In this document: one piece after another, positions 14,750 to 21,724 of the stretch
How positions within the stretch are numbered: the stretch's first letter is position 1
How the letters are laid out: every line of letters starts with the position of its first letter
From: Micavibrio aeruginosavorus
GTDB lineage: Bacteria; Pseudomonadota; Alphaproteobacteria; Micavibrionales; Micavibrionaceae
Assembly: GCA_003241285.1 (NCBI GenBank)
Contig: QFOT01000015.1
Location: forward strand, 1-24,434
DNA length: 24,434 nucleotides
Reading direction: 5' to 3'
Made by a program: the position numbers and the translations under genes
The notes under the pieces: model-generated
Told to the model about the DNA's origin: nothing
The model's database searches: none
Seen by the model: the letters and a program-made list of their open reading frames with translations, nothing else

Positions 14750-15125
14750 TTTTTTATCTCTCATCAAATACTGGAAATCTGGCGGCGTCATTATTTTGAT
14801 CGCCGCTTTTTTAATGTCGTTCCATCTGGCGAGAAGCCGCGGCGAGAAACTGGAAAAGACAACGCATGTTTTGGAAACAGAGCGGCAGAAATTCAAAACC
14901 CAGCTCATTCAAATAGAAAAGGCACGGCAGGATGAAAAAGAAAGAAATGATTTCAGGAAATCGCAGAATAAAAAACTCAAATTGGCTGCAACCGGGATTC
15001 CCGCTTTCCCCCTTCGCCAAGGCTTCGGCGGACAGGTCCCGGGGAAAGCAGATCGCAGCATTGATCATCTGCGCGATGTGTATGAGCTCTTGCGCCAGCG
15101 TCAGGGAAATACCGGGCCCGAGTAG
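14742..15125 (+). CDS. i-spanin, Rz-like
   Basis: The 127-residue protein has one N-terminal membrane helix (about residues 12-29, SGGVIILIAAFLMSFHLA) and a long charged coiled coil (31-80), the design of inner-membrane spanins that join an outer-membrane lipoprotein to fuse the envelope in the last lysis step. The second gene of the pair is nested in its 3' part in another frame, as for lambda Rz/Rz1. Residues 88-103 (AFPLRQGFGGQVPGKA) are coded by a palindromic repeat and look unlike the rest. No enzyme motif is present. The assignment rests on architecture and position, not on sequence similarity. Confidence 0.75.
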   Translation: MSNFLSLIKYWKSGGVIILIAAFLMSFHLARSRGEKLEKTTHVLETERQKFKTQLIQIEKARQDEKERNDFRKSQNKKLKLAATGIPAFPLRQGFGGQVPGKADRSIDHLRDVYELLRQRQGNTGPE

Positions 15126-15255
15126 TTTCTACGTGTGCCCGGTGCCGGAGGATTACCCGGAAAACCCCACTCTGGCGGATTTAATCTATGCGCTGAACGA
15201 CACGTATCTGGCATGGGAAGCGTGTCATGCCGCCCTTATGCAGAATAAAACTTGA
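14932..15255 (+). CDS. o-spanin lipoprotein, Rz1-like, nested in the Rz-like gene
   Basis: The product is 107 residues if the ATG at 14932 is used. GKQIAALIICAMCMSSC (38-54) is a lipoprotein signal with MSSC as the lipobox, so Cys54 would be lipidated; the mature protein (ASVREIPGPSSFYVCPVPED...) is short and proline-containing as in Rz1 proteins. The first about 37 residues are unusually long for a signal peptide and include a stretch (LSPFAKASADRSRG) coded by the palindromic repeat, so the real start may lie further downstream at a non-ATG codon. The gene overlaps the i-spanin by 194 bases in the +1 frame and ends the lysis block. Confidence 0.72.
   Translation: MKKKEMISGNRRIKNSNWLQPGFPLSPFAKASADRSRGKQIAALIICAMCMSSCASVREIPGPSSFYVCPVPEDYPENPTLADLIYALNDTYLAWEACHAALMQNKT
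15003..15049. repeat. palindromic repeat inside the overlapping spanin genes
   Basis: GCTTTCCCC (15003-15011) and GGGGAAAGC (15041-15049) are perfect inverted arms enclosing TTCGCCAAGGCTTCGGCGGA. The core is of the dispersed type that codes LRQGFGGQ in one frame and PFAKASADR in another, peptides that recur in unrelated bacterial proteins. Its length keeps both spanin frames open. This is an intragenic insertion comparable in behaviour to Rickettsia palindromic elements, although it is not claimed to be the same family. Confidence 0.75.
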
Positions 15256-15297
15256 CCGGAATTTGATTGTTTGCCATAAATATTTCCGGAGACGGTC

Positions 15298-15957
15298 TTG
15301 AAGAAAGCCAGTGAAATATTTTTAGCCGCCGCCCGCGGCCTGTCAGTTTCAGAGTTTCAGCATGAGCTGGACTCAGCCATAAGCGTGGCGGATGATTTCT
15401 TTTATGCGGAAACGTCGCTGGAAGAAACTGCGGCGGGGAAACTCATTCTCTGCCATCATGATAATAGCGAAGTTCAAGGGCTTTTCCTGCAGACTATTCA
15501 GGATGCAAGAGAGCTTGGCAGAAGCGAAACCGCATTCCAGCTGTCGACGTTGCCGCTGATGCTGATCGATAAACTCAATTCAAATTTTCGCGAAAAACTG
15601 GTCGGGCATCTGGCCGAGATCGGTGCGGAAGGTAACAAGGATTTTTACTGGCCCGTGAAATATCTCTCGCTGATGGACGATGTGGAATATATCAATATCG
15701 ATCAGGCAGTGATGCTGCTCAATATCTGCGCTGAAAAAGATATGTCACAGGCGGTGGAGCTGGCTATCGAAACCAATCTTTACAAGGATCCGTGCATTAA
15801 CTCGGATATTACCGCTTTATCGGCTGCCAAAATTAAACAAGACCGCGATAGTTGCTTTATGATGGAATTCCTGACCTATCAGCGCATCGAAAATGGCAGC
15901 AAGAGAATGTCCATCGAGCATGACAAGGGATGCGGTCTGCGGGTCCAGTTTATCTAG
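15298..15957 (+). CDS. unrecognised helical cytosolic protein
   Basis: The 219-residue product, starting at TTG with GGAG six bases upstream, is not recognised. It is mostly helical and acidic, without a signal peptide or membrane segment. Notable blocks are LSVSEFQHELDSAISVADDF near the N-terminus, LPLMLIDKLNSNFREKLVGH (about 82-101) and DQAVMLLNICAEKDMSQAVE (about 137-156), which suggest short helical repeats. Three Cys/Met-rich segments lie near the C-terminus. It is the first gene after the lysis block and starts a run of small orphan genes in the same direction; whether it belongs to the prophage is open. Confidence 0.6.
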   Translation: MKKASEIFLAAARGLSVSEFQHELDSAISVADDFFYAETSLEETAAGKLILCHHDNSEVQGLFLQTIQDARELGRSETAFQLSTLPLMLIDKLNSNFREKLVGHLAEIGAEGNKDFYWPVKYLSLMDDVEYINIDQAVMLLNICAEKDMSQAVELAIETNLYKDPCINSDITALSAAKIKQDRDSCFMMEFLTYQRIENGSKRMSIEHDKGCGLRVQFI

Positions 15958-15976
15958 TTTTTTGAGTAGCAACAGA

Positions 15977-16378
15977 ATGTCCCTTTTTCAGCGTATATTC
16001 GGCTCAAGAGCGGCCCCTTCCAGTCTTGACGACGAGCTTTCCGAATTCAACCGGCTGCTACTCGATTTATGTACGCGCTCCGGCGATGAAAAAACCGAAA
16101 GCGCTTTCACCGATGAAGTAAAAAACCTGTCGCGCCGATACGGGCTGAGCGGTTTATTCGAGTCGAAAGCAATGCAAACCCTGTATATGGCGGAAATAAT
16201 ATCGCCGGAGGCGGCGCATCTGGCGGTGGCCTCTTTTCTCGATGAGGAGAAATTCCTGAAATGGTCTTTTGCGGAAAAGCTGGCCTTTCTAAAACTGCAT
16301 TTAGATAATAAAAATTTGAAAGAATCTTTCAAAAATGACTTGAATATCAGCCATGCATTATCAAGACCAAAGATATAA
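15977..16378 (+). CDS. unrecognised small helical protein
   Basis: From the ATG at 15977 the protein has 133 residues beginning MSLFQRIFGSRAAPSS. An upstream ATG at 15893 would overlap the previous gene by 65 bases and add a low-quality segment, so the later start is preferred. The body is helical (LDDELSEFNRLLLDLCTRSG; EAAHLAVASFLDEEKFLKW; SFAEKLAFLKLHLDNKNLKE). The F-x-R-I-F-type amphipathic start is like that of the protein at 18026 (MRKFLTSLFN), perhaps a shared membrane-surface anchor. No function is proposed. Confidence 0.55.
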   Translation: MSLFQRIFGSRAAPSSLDDELSEFNRLLLDLCTRSGDEKTESAFTDEVKNLSRRYGLSGLFESKAMQTLYMAEIISPEAAHLAVASFLDEEKFLKWSFAEKLAFLKLHLDNKNLKESFKNDLNISHALSRPKI

Positions 16379-16438
16379 TTGATTTTTAATTCCAAATCAT
16401 GATTATATAAGTTAAATCAATTATAAGAGGGTTTCTTA

Positions 16439-16678
16439 ATGAGTATCTTACCTGGTTACGCTGATCGCGTCGGTCCAAAATTGGCATTTGATAAAGTTGC
16501 AGAGCTGGTCGGTGCGCCAAGTTCCCCCGAAAACGACAAGGATCTTAAAATCGTCGTTCAGGGATTATGCGCTTCATATCCCGGCTTCGATGAAACGGCA
16601 AAGGCTGTTGACGAAGTTAAAGCAAAACGCCCAGATATCGCGGCGCAGGTCCTCCAACCGGCGCAGGCTCCTTCCTAA
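16439..16678 (+). CDS. unrecognised 79-residue protein
   Basis: A small soluble protein, starting MSILPGYADRVGPKLAFDKV and ending with a Pro/Ala-rich tail (AAQVLQPAQAPS). AGAGGG seven bases before the ATG is a good ribosome site, and a strong terminator follows, which supports a real, separately transcribed gene. Two helices and no membrane segment are predicted by eye. No family was recognised. Confidence 0.6.
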   Translation: MSILPGYADRVGPKLAFDKVAELVGAPSSPENDKDLKIVVQGLCASYPGFDETAKAVDEVKAKRPDIAAQVLQPAQAPS

Positions 16679-16702
16679 GTTTTTTATCAGCGCAGAATTT
16701 AT

Positions 16703-16736
16703 AAAAGGGATGGAGTTTTGTGCTCCGTCCCTTTTT
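16703..16736 (+). terminator. intrinsic terminator after the 79-residue gene
   Basis: AAAAGGGATGGAG (16703-16715) pairs with CTCCGTCCCTTTT (16723-16735), with one G-U pair, around the loop TTTTGTG, followed by the T5 run ending at 16736. The A-rich left flank lets it work in both directions. Confidence 0.88.
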
Positions 16737-16762
16737 CGCATCTATGAAGAGTTGAAGGAGAG

Positions 16763-16825
16763 ATCCCTGCCTTCGCAGGGATGACAAAGAGGGGGGCAGG
16801 GATGGCAAGAGAGGCAGGGATGACA
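16763..16825. repeat. GGGATGACA-family palindrome with two extra half copies
   Basis: ATCCCTGC (16763-16770), loop CTTC, GCAGGGAT (16775-16782) and GACA form a full copy. Two partial direct copies follow: GGCAGGGATGGCA (16796-16808) and GGCAGGGATGACA (16813-16825). The block lies just before nhaA, outside the prophage, so the family is not phage-specific. Confidence 0.8.
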
Positions 16826-16853
16826 TTCCGGGTCATATGCCGTATAAAAATAT

Positions 16854-17969
16854 ATGATCCATTTCCTGCACAGTTCCCGCCTCAAAGAATTTTTCAAGCT
16901 TGAAGCCGCCGGCGGGCTGGTGCTGTTTGCCGCCACGATCGCCGCTTTATGCGTCGCCAATTCCCCCCTTTACGATTTTTACAATTATTTCCTGATCGAC
17001 AAGCATGCCGCACATTGGATCAATGACGGCCTGATGGCAATTTTCTTCTTTGTCGTCGGTCTGGAAATCAAGCGCGAATTCAAAGAAGGGGAATTATCAA
17101 GCGTCAAATCGGCCTCCGTGCCCTTCGTCGCGGCGATTTTCGGCATTATCGTGCCGGGGCTTATTTTTTACCTGATCAATATGAACGATGCCGATAATCT
17201 GCGCGGCATTGCTATCCCGACCGCGACCGATATCGCGTTCTCGCTCGGCGTTCTGGCGCTTCTCGGCAGCCGCGCCCCGTTTTCCCTCAAGGTTCTCCTC
17301 ACCGCTATCGCCATTATCGACGATCTCGCCGCCATTCTCATTATCGCCATTTTCTACACCGGCGACATAAATTTTTATATGCTCGGCGGCGCTTCTTGCG
17401 CGCTCGCCATGATGATGATGTTCAATAAATTCAATATCAAAGGATTGTGGCCGTATCTGGCGCTGGGTTTCGTCATGTGGATCGCGCTGCTCAATTCCGG
17501 ATTGCACCCGACGATGGCGGGCGTCGCCACCGCCTTCTGTATTCCGGTTTTCAGGAAATTTGGCCAGCAGGAAAGCTGGATCGATCACCTTATTCACAAG
17601 CTCCATCCCTATACCGCATTTTTTATCCTTCCCGTTTTTGCCTTCGCCAATGCAGGCGTCAATTTCACCGGCATGAACATGTCCGATTTCACGTCGCCGC
17701 TTACGCTTGGCATCGTTGCAGGACTTGTGGCCGGCAAAACCATCGGCATCACGGGAGCTTTGGCAATATTGCGTCCGGGCGGTGTAAATTTCCTGCAAAT
17801 GATCGGGCTCGGCTTTTTATGCGGGATTGGATTTACCATGTCGCTGTTTATCGGCGAGCTGGCTTTCACGACCAATGAGTTACAAAACCAGATCCGCCTC
17901 GGGGTCATGAGCGCGTCTTTGATCTCGGCACTCTGCGCGTTTGGAATATTGCGTTTCGCCAGCAAATAA
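16854..17969 (+). CDS. nhaA: Na+/H+ antiporter NhaA
   Basis: The 371-residue integral membrane protein exchanges external H+ for internal Na+ (or Li+) and helps control pH and salt. IPTATDIAFSLG (121-132) and AIAIIDDLAAILII (151-164) are the NhaA hallmarks; Asp126, Asp156 and Asp157 correspond to the ion-binding Asp133, Asp163 and Asp164 of the E. coli enzyme. The N-terminus (KLEAAGGLVLFAATIAAL), FFFVVGLEIKREF (64-76) and GIGFTMSLFIGELAF near the C-terminus are also typical. About 12 membrane helices are present. It is slightly shorter than the 388-residue E. coli protein. No clear ribosome site precedes the ATG. Confidence 0.95.
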   Translation: MIHFLHSSRLKEFFKLEAAGGLVLFAATIAALCVANSPLYDFYNYFLIDKHAAHWINDGLMAIFFFVVGLEIKREFKEGELSSVKSASVPFVAAIFGIIVPGLIFYLINMNDADNLRGIAIPTATDIAFSLGVLALLGSRAPFSLKVLLTAIAIIDDLAAILIIAIFYTGDINFYMLGGASCALAMMMMFNKFNIKGLWPYLALGFVMWIALLNSGLHPTMAGVATAFCIPVFRKFGQQESWIDHLIHKLHPYTAFFILPVFAFANAGVNFTGMNMSDFTSPLTLGIVAGLVAGKTIGITGALAILRPGGVNFLQMIGLGFLCGIGFTMSLFIGELAFTTNELQNQIRLGVMSASLISALCAFGILRFASK

Positions 17970-18025
17970 AGTTGATTTTTAAAAGTAAAATCAGGCATAG
18001 TCCGCCTTATTCCAAGGACACTATA

Positions 18026-18616
18026 ATGCGTAAATTTCTGACTTCTCTTTTCAATGTCGATTCCGACCGGGCCAGCCTTATCAAGCGCTACCAGCATTCC
18101 ATCCTCTATGGCAGCGGCGAGAATATCCAGATCGACGCTCACCGGCTGATCCATTATTTTCCCCGTGACAAGGCCGCCATGCATGCTTATTTCGACGGGG
18201 TTTTCGCGCTGGAGAATATGATCGGCGAGCAGGATTGCCGGAAACTGGCGATGAAGCTGGCGGCAATGCCGCTCGAGCCGTCTCTCAGAGCAGCGCCTGA
18301 GTTCAAGGCCGCGTCGATCCGCGCCCTTACCGATATCTGTCCGCGCTATGCGGCGCAGCACCCGTTTAATACTGTCAGGGCGCTGATGTATCTCGATCTC
18401 GCTGCGCGCCGTTACAGCGAATTTCCGGCGCTGGCGGATCATGCCCTGAACGCGTCTTTCGACCTGATCAACCACATGGGGCAGCATGATCCTTTTGAAG
18501 CGGCTTTTCTTGCGAACGGATTATTTCCGCAGGAGCCGTATATGTTCAGCGACGAGATCGCCACCAAGATGAGAATAATGCGCGAAACGCCGATGTTCCT
18601 GATGCCTGTTTTCTAA
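18026..18616 (+). CDS. unrecognised helical protein downstream of nhaA
   Basis: With AAGGA eight bases upstream, the ATG at 18026 gives 196 residues; a TTG-started longer version from 17972 is less likely. It begins MRKFLTSLFNVDSDRASLIK and is rich in helices with His, Tyr and Arg (DAHRLIHYFPRDKAAMHAYF; ALTDICPRYAAQHPFNTVRA; ALMYLDLAARRYSEFPALAD). No signal peptide or membrane span is evident. The protein is not recognised. It follows nhaA by 57 bases on the same strand and may be co-transcribed. Its stop codon lies in a tandem repeat shared with the convergent gene. Confidence 0.65.
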   Translation: MRKFLTSLFNVDSDRASLIKRYQHSILYGSGENIQIDAHRLIHYFPRDKAAMHAYFDGVFALENMIGEQDCRKLAMKLAAMPLEPSLRAAPEFKAASIRALTDICPRYAAQHPFNTVRALMYLDLAARRYSEFPALADHALNASFDLINHMGQHDPFEAAFLANGLFPQEPYMFSDEIATKMRIMRETPMFLMPVF

Positions 18617-18658
18617 AAAAGTTTTCTAAAAAAATTTCTAAAAAGTTTTCTAGAAAGG
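18609..18658. repeat. four-unit tandem repeat TTTTCTAAAAA-type spanning two stop codons
   Basis: The units TTTTCTAAAAAAG (18609), TTTTCTAAAAAAA (18622), TTTCTAAAAAG (18635) and TTTTCTAGAAAGG (18646) follow each other. The first holds the TAA of the plus-strand gene (18614-18616), and the last holds the stop of the minus-strand gene (complement of 18650-18652). Each unit brings a stop in both directions (TAA one way, TAG or TTAG-type the other). Confidence 0.8.
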
Positions 18659-19126
18659 AGAAGGCGCGCGGCGCGGCTCGCGCCAGTTGCCCAGTTTCGG
18701 GCGCTGTGCTTCGGCGCTCCAGAGATCGGACAGGATTTCAATGCCCTCGCGCACGGTATCTTTGTTATCAAACGCAAAACCGCGCAGCTCAAACTCCGCC
18801 AGTATCTTCTCCCGCCTGCGGATGGAATGAAGAATGCTGCTGCCCGCATTTGTCTTCAGTTTTATTTCCTCGAAGGTCAGGCGGCGCGATTTATCCTGCT
18901 CCGGGTGGATGATGAATTTCAATCCCGAGGCGCAGAGAAGAAACGTCGCGCTAAGCTCGCCGCAAGGGCGGGGCAAATGGAGAAATGTCCTGCCGGCCAG
19001 AAAATGCGTCGCGGCATATTGCACTGTATTCGAAAGGGTTTCCCTGTCCTGCTCCGGATGCCAGGGCAGGATGTCATCGACTTTCAGCGTCGAAACAAGA
19101 TTCGCATATCCCGCTATTCCGGTCAT
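18650..19126 (-). CDS. unrecognised protein, paralogue of the upstream gene at 19132
   Basis: This 158-residue protein has the same plan as its upstream neighbour: a D-x-I-L-P-W motif near the start (DDILPWHPEQDRETL), a central helix-strand region, and a C-terminal block F-x-x-RGF-x-F...R-x-x-I-x-I-L-S...E-A-x-RP (FELRGFAFDNKDTV, then EILSDLWSAEAQRP). The ATG has GGAG eight bases upstream, located in the last codons of the preceding gene, five bases away, so the two are an operon. No signal peptide or known domain is seen. Function is unknown; a duplicated small-protein family is the firm part. Confidence 0.7.
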   Translation of the reverse strand: MTGIAGYANLVSTLKVDDILPWHPEQDRETLSNTVQYAATHFLAGRTFLHLPRPCGELSATFLLCASGLKFIIHPEQDKSRRLTFEEIKLKTNAGSSILHSIRRREKILAEFELRGFAFDNKDTVREGIEILSDLWSAEAQRPKLGNWREPRRAPSPF

Positions 19127-19131
19127 TTTAT

Positions 19132-19731
19132 TTACTCCGGCTTGGGAAAAGAAGAGGACTGGCTGGCGGCGCGCAATATATCGGAACGGCGCATTACTTC
19201 CGGGCGATTGGCTTCGATATTGATCGTCTGCGACAAGATGCCGAGCGCAAGGCGGGCGGGTTCTTCTTCTTCGAAAGTAAAACCGCGTTCTTTGAAGGCT
19301 TCGAATGTCTGAACCGCAGAAAGGACAAGGCTGTCGTCATCTTCCGGGTCAAAGGGCGCGATATCGATCGGCTTTATAAGCTCGCGCCGCTGTGCCGTGT
19401 TTGCATGATAGGCCTGCAGCTTAACGCCTTCCCTGGTCATGACCAGCAGCAGGTCCAGCGCTCCTTTATAGTATTCGCTGGCCAGACTCATCTGGGAATC
19501 GATGAGAAGGGTTTGGATATTTTCGCAAATCTCGAGCAGGTCGTCGCGGCCTTGCATGCTGGGCCAGGGCAGGACCTCACCAACAGAAATGTCAAAGACG
19601 GGATCGTAGACGGCAGGCGTGTCGAGGATAAGAGGCGGCTCTGAGGAAGACTCCGGGGCGGGCTCGGTTGCGACAGGTTTTGCCCAGAACATGAAAGCCG
19701 CCGAGAGAAAATTTTTGACGCCTTTGAACAT
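19132..19731 (-). CDS. unrecognised protein, paralogue of the downstream gene at 18650
   Basis: Of three possible starts (TTG 19749, ATG 19737, ATG 19731) the last has GGAG seven bases upstream and gives 199 residues starting MFKGVKNFLSAAFMFWAKPV. This first part is amphipathic or membrane-associated, then a Pro/Glu/Ser-rich linker (EPAPESSSEPP) leads to the shared domain: SVGEVLPWPSMQGRDDLLE, then LASEYYKGALDLLLVMTREG, then FKERGFTFEEEEPARLALGI and IEANRPEVMRRSDI. The linker and the N-terminal segment are missing in the paralogue. It is likely the first gene of a two-gene transcript. Confidence 0.7.
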   Translation of the reverse strand: MFKGVKNFLSAAFMFWAKPVATEPAPESSSEPPLILDTPAVYDPVFDISVGEVLPWPSMQGRDDLLEICENIQTLLIDSQMSLASEYYKGALDLLLVMTREGVKLQAYHANTAQRRELIKPIDIAPFDPEDDDSLVLSAVQTFEAFKERGFTFEEEEPARLALGILSQTINIEANRPEVMRRSDILRAASQSSSFPKPE

Positions 19732-19815
19732 GGGCATACTCCAACGCAAGAAACCGTGAAACCTTATTATTATTGAGGTGGAGCGTAGAGAAAAAAGGCC
19801 GGAGATGTCAAATAT

Positions 19816-21699
19816 TTAAGACAGTGCCGGGACTTTTATTCCCTGTTCGACAACATCGATAATCTTTGCGGCCAACCTTTTGGAAATGCCGGGACCGACG
19901 GATTCGAATTTTCCGGCCAAAGCCACAGGGTTTTCCGCTACCATATTGTATAAATCCCTGAGAGATATGTCGCCTTCGCCGCCTTTCGGTTCGGACAGGA
20001 ATGCTGCGTAATCGATTACCTCGTTGTCATTCTGTGCGAAGTAACCATTATTTATCGCAGTTTGAAGAGTCATGTCAGCTAACGGATCCTGCGGATGAGT
20101 ATCGACAAGCCGCGCGACATGCCCGGCGATTTCCGCCGACACGACAGGGCCGACGCCGTAGAAAAGTTTTTTCAATCCTTGCGGGTTGTCTTTCGTCAGC
20201 TCGAAAATTTCACGCAAGGTTTTTGGTGCGGCAGGGGATACGGGGTGTGACAGTAATCCACAGATGTCAAAATCTTCTTCGCTTTGCAAAAGGCCCGAAG
20301 CGATGGCTGCATCGATTGAAATATCAAGCTTGTCGTTGTCGGTGATATTCTCAGGCTCCGGCGTTTCTTCAATAGTTTCTTCTGTTTCGCTTCCATTTTG
20401 GGAATCAATTACAGCCGATTCAGGTGCTGGCAGTTTTTCCAGCCATGAGTTGAAATCGACATAAGCTATTGCACCGGGTTTTTCGGTCAAGTCCGGCAGC
20501 ATTTCTTGTTCGACCGGAGCAGCTTCTTCCATTTCAGGCGCAGAATTTTCAACAGGCTCTTCTATACTTACAGGCTGAATTTCAACTATGGTTTCTTCGA
20601 TTTCCGGTGCGTCTATTGGCTGTTCTGCCGCTGGGGGAAGCGCTTGCCTGAACGATGCGAAATAAAGAGCGCTTAATCTTTTTGTCACTTTCGCCGCTTC
20701 AACTTCGTCTTCAAAATCCAGTTTGTGCCAGATTGTTCCATGAGCGCAATCGCTTAAGACATCTTCCAGATAACGATATCCTGCTTTTAACAGGACTTTC
20801 AGCGCGCCGCTGGTGTTTGCCCGATGAAGACTCGTGAAATTAGGCCGATTATAGTCCGAATAAACAAAATCTTCATCCAGTGCCATTTCCTTTTTAAGAT
20901 CGTCTCTTTTTTGAAGGCGATCAAATTCTCCGCCCTCTTTGAATGCAGCATCCGGTAATGACCGTGTCAGTGTTTCATAGTGGTTGGAAAGTTTAAAACT
21001 TCCTGCGCCATGAAACTTGTCATCAGCTTTCATATAATCCACTAATAACTGCTTGGCCACGTTGACGGGAATGCGGTGCAAATCCATCAAAGCCTGTACG
21101 CGGATTCGGGTTGCCTCCAAATGGCTTAAGAAATCGGCGACCGCCATATTCGGCGTACCGCGGTTTTTGAGAAGGACATCCCAGACGCTGTTGGGCTTGA
21201 TGGTGATATTTTCAGGTTCGGCTGTGCCGAGAAATTGCGCGAAAGCCTTATGCATGATTTCTTCAGGTCTTTGCATCAATTTATTGATCAAAAGCTGGAT
21301 GCGGCCATATTCATCTTCGTTTGTTTTGCCTTCGACTTGCGTGACATATCCCGCATCGACCATATTGTCCTGATCGAAACAAAAAGCGTTTTGAAAATCC
21401 AGATAGGCCAGTCCGGCTCTTGGCTCTTCTCTAAAGCCGTAATCGTCGGGCTGGGGTTGCATGCGCGTCTTGACGATGGATTCCTGCAACGAGGCATAGG
21501 AGGTTCCGTTTTCAAAACCTTCCGCCAGTTCGGCCATATTCTTGACAGGTATGGCGAGGCCGATATGGCTGCTAAGGGAGGTGTGTTTGCGGACGAGAAT
21601 GAAAGATGGTGTTCGTGATCCATTCAGGCCAAGGCTGAGAATGTCGAGTGATTGCCTGTAATTGGCAGAGGGCACAGAGCTTTTGGTAGTTTCAATCAT
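19816..21699 (-). CDS. unrecognised 627-residue protein with duplicated C-terminal helix-hairpin-helix-like module
   Basis: The N-terminal about 360 residues are helical and not recognised. A long acidic, Pro/Glu-rich linker follows (about 365-455, containing EIEETIVEIQPVSIEEP and SETEETIEETPEPEN). The C-terminus has two tandem modules of about 80 residues: 457-542 and 540-627. Each has a D-(I/M)-(S/T)-(I/L)-x-x-A-I helix, then LR-(E/D)-(I/L)-(F/Y)-x-x-(T/V)-x-(D/E)-NP, then a G-V-G-P-V-V-S-A-E-I-A or S-V-G-P-G-I-S-K-R-L-A hairpin, like the GxGxxxAxxL turn of helix-hairpin-helix DNA-binding motifs. AAAGGA lies nine bases before the ATG, and a good promoter precedes it. It could bind DNA; it is otherwise unknown. 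Confidence 0.75.
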   Translation of the reverse strand: MIETTKSSVPSANYRQSLDILSLGLNGSRTPSFILVRKHTSLSSHIGLAIPVKNMAELAEGFENGTSYASLQESIVKTRMQPQPDDYGFREEPRAGLAYLDFQNAFCFDQDNMVDAGYVTQVEGKTNEDEYGRIQLLINKLMQRPEEIMHKAFAQFLGTAEPENITIKPNSVWDVLLKNRGTPNMAVADFLSHLEATRIRVQALMDLHRIPVNVAKQLLVDYMKADDKFHGAGSFKLSNHYETLTRSLPDAAFKEGGEFDRLQKRDDLKKEMALDEDFVYSDYNRPNFTSLHRANTSGALKVLLKAGYRYLEDVLSDCAHGTIWHKLDFEDEVEAAKVTKRLSALYFASFRQALPPAAEQPIDAPEIEETIVEIQPVSIEEPVENSAPEMEEAAPVEQEMLPDLTEKPGAIAYVDFNSWLEKLPAPESAVIDSQNGSETEETIEETPEPENITDNDKLDISIDAAIASGLLQSEEDFDICGLLSHPVSPAAPKTLREIFELTKDNPQGLKKLFYGVGPVVSAEIAGHVARLVDTHPQDPLADMTLQTAINNGYFAQNDNEVIDYAAFLSEPKGGEGDISLRDLYNMVAENPVALAGKFESVGPGISKRLAAKIIDVVEQGIKVPALS

Positions 21700-21724
21700 T
21701 TTACGCAGTCCTTTAATGAGCGCG

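Larger units (their letters stand above)
1..15255. mobile_element. T7-like (podovirus-type) prophage, left end outside the window
   Basis: The genes follow the order of the T7 structural region: portal, scaffold, capsid, tail tubular A, tail tubular B, internal virion candidate, tail fibre, large terminase, then holin/endolysin/spanins. All lie on the plus strand except one PilZ gene inside a cargo insert. No integrase, repressor, phage RNA polymerase, DNA replication gene or attachment site was found, so the left boundary is outside the window. The right boundary is placed after the Rz1-like gene because unrecognised non-phage genes follow. Intergenic palindromic repeats and a cargo insertion inside the assembly module suggest an old, possibly domesticated element. 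The phage identity is firm. Completeness and mobility are not known. Confidence 0.85.

Noticed and set aside
15893..15976. Upstream start for the gene at 15977
   Set aside because: It would overlap the previous gene by 65 bases and add Ser/Cys-rich sequence; the later ATG gives a coherent amphipathic N-terminus.
17973..17996. Terminator after nhaA
   Set aside because: The inverted TGATTTT/AAAATCA repeat is AT-only in its stem core and has no T-run, so it is too weak to call.
17097..18487. Minus-strand open frames of 233 and 292 residues opposite nhaA and the next gene
   Set aside because: They are antisense shadows of a firmly identified NhaA and have no start signals or coherent domains.
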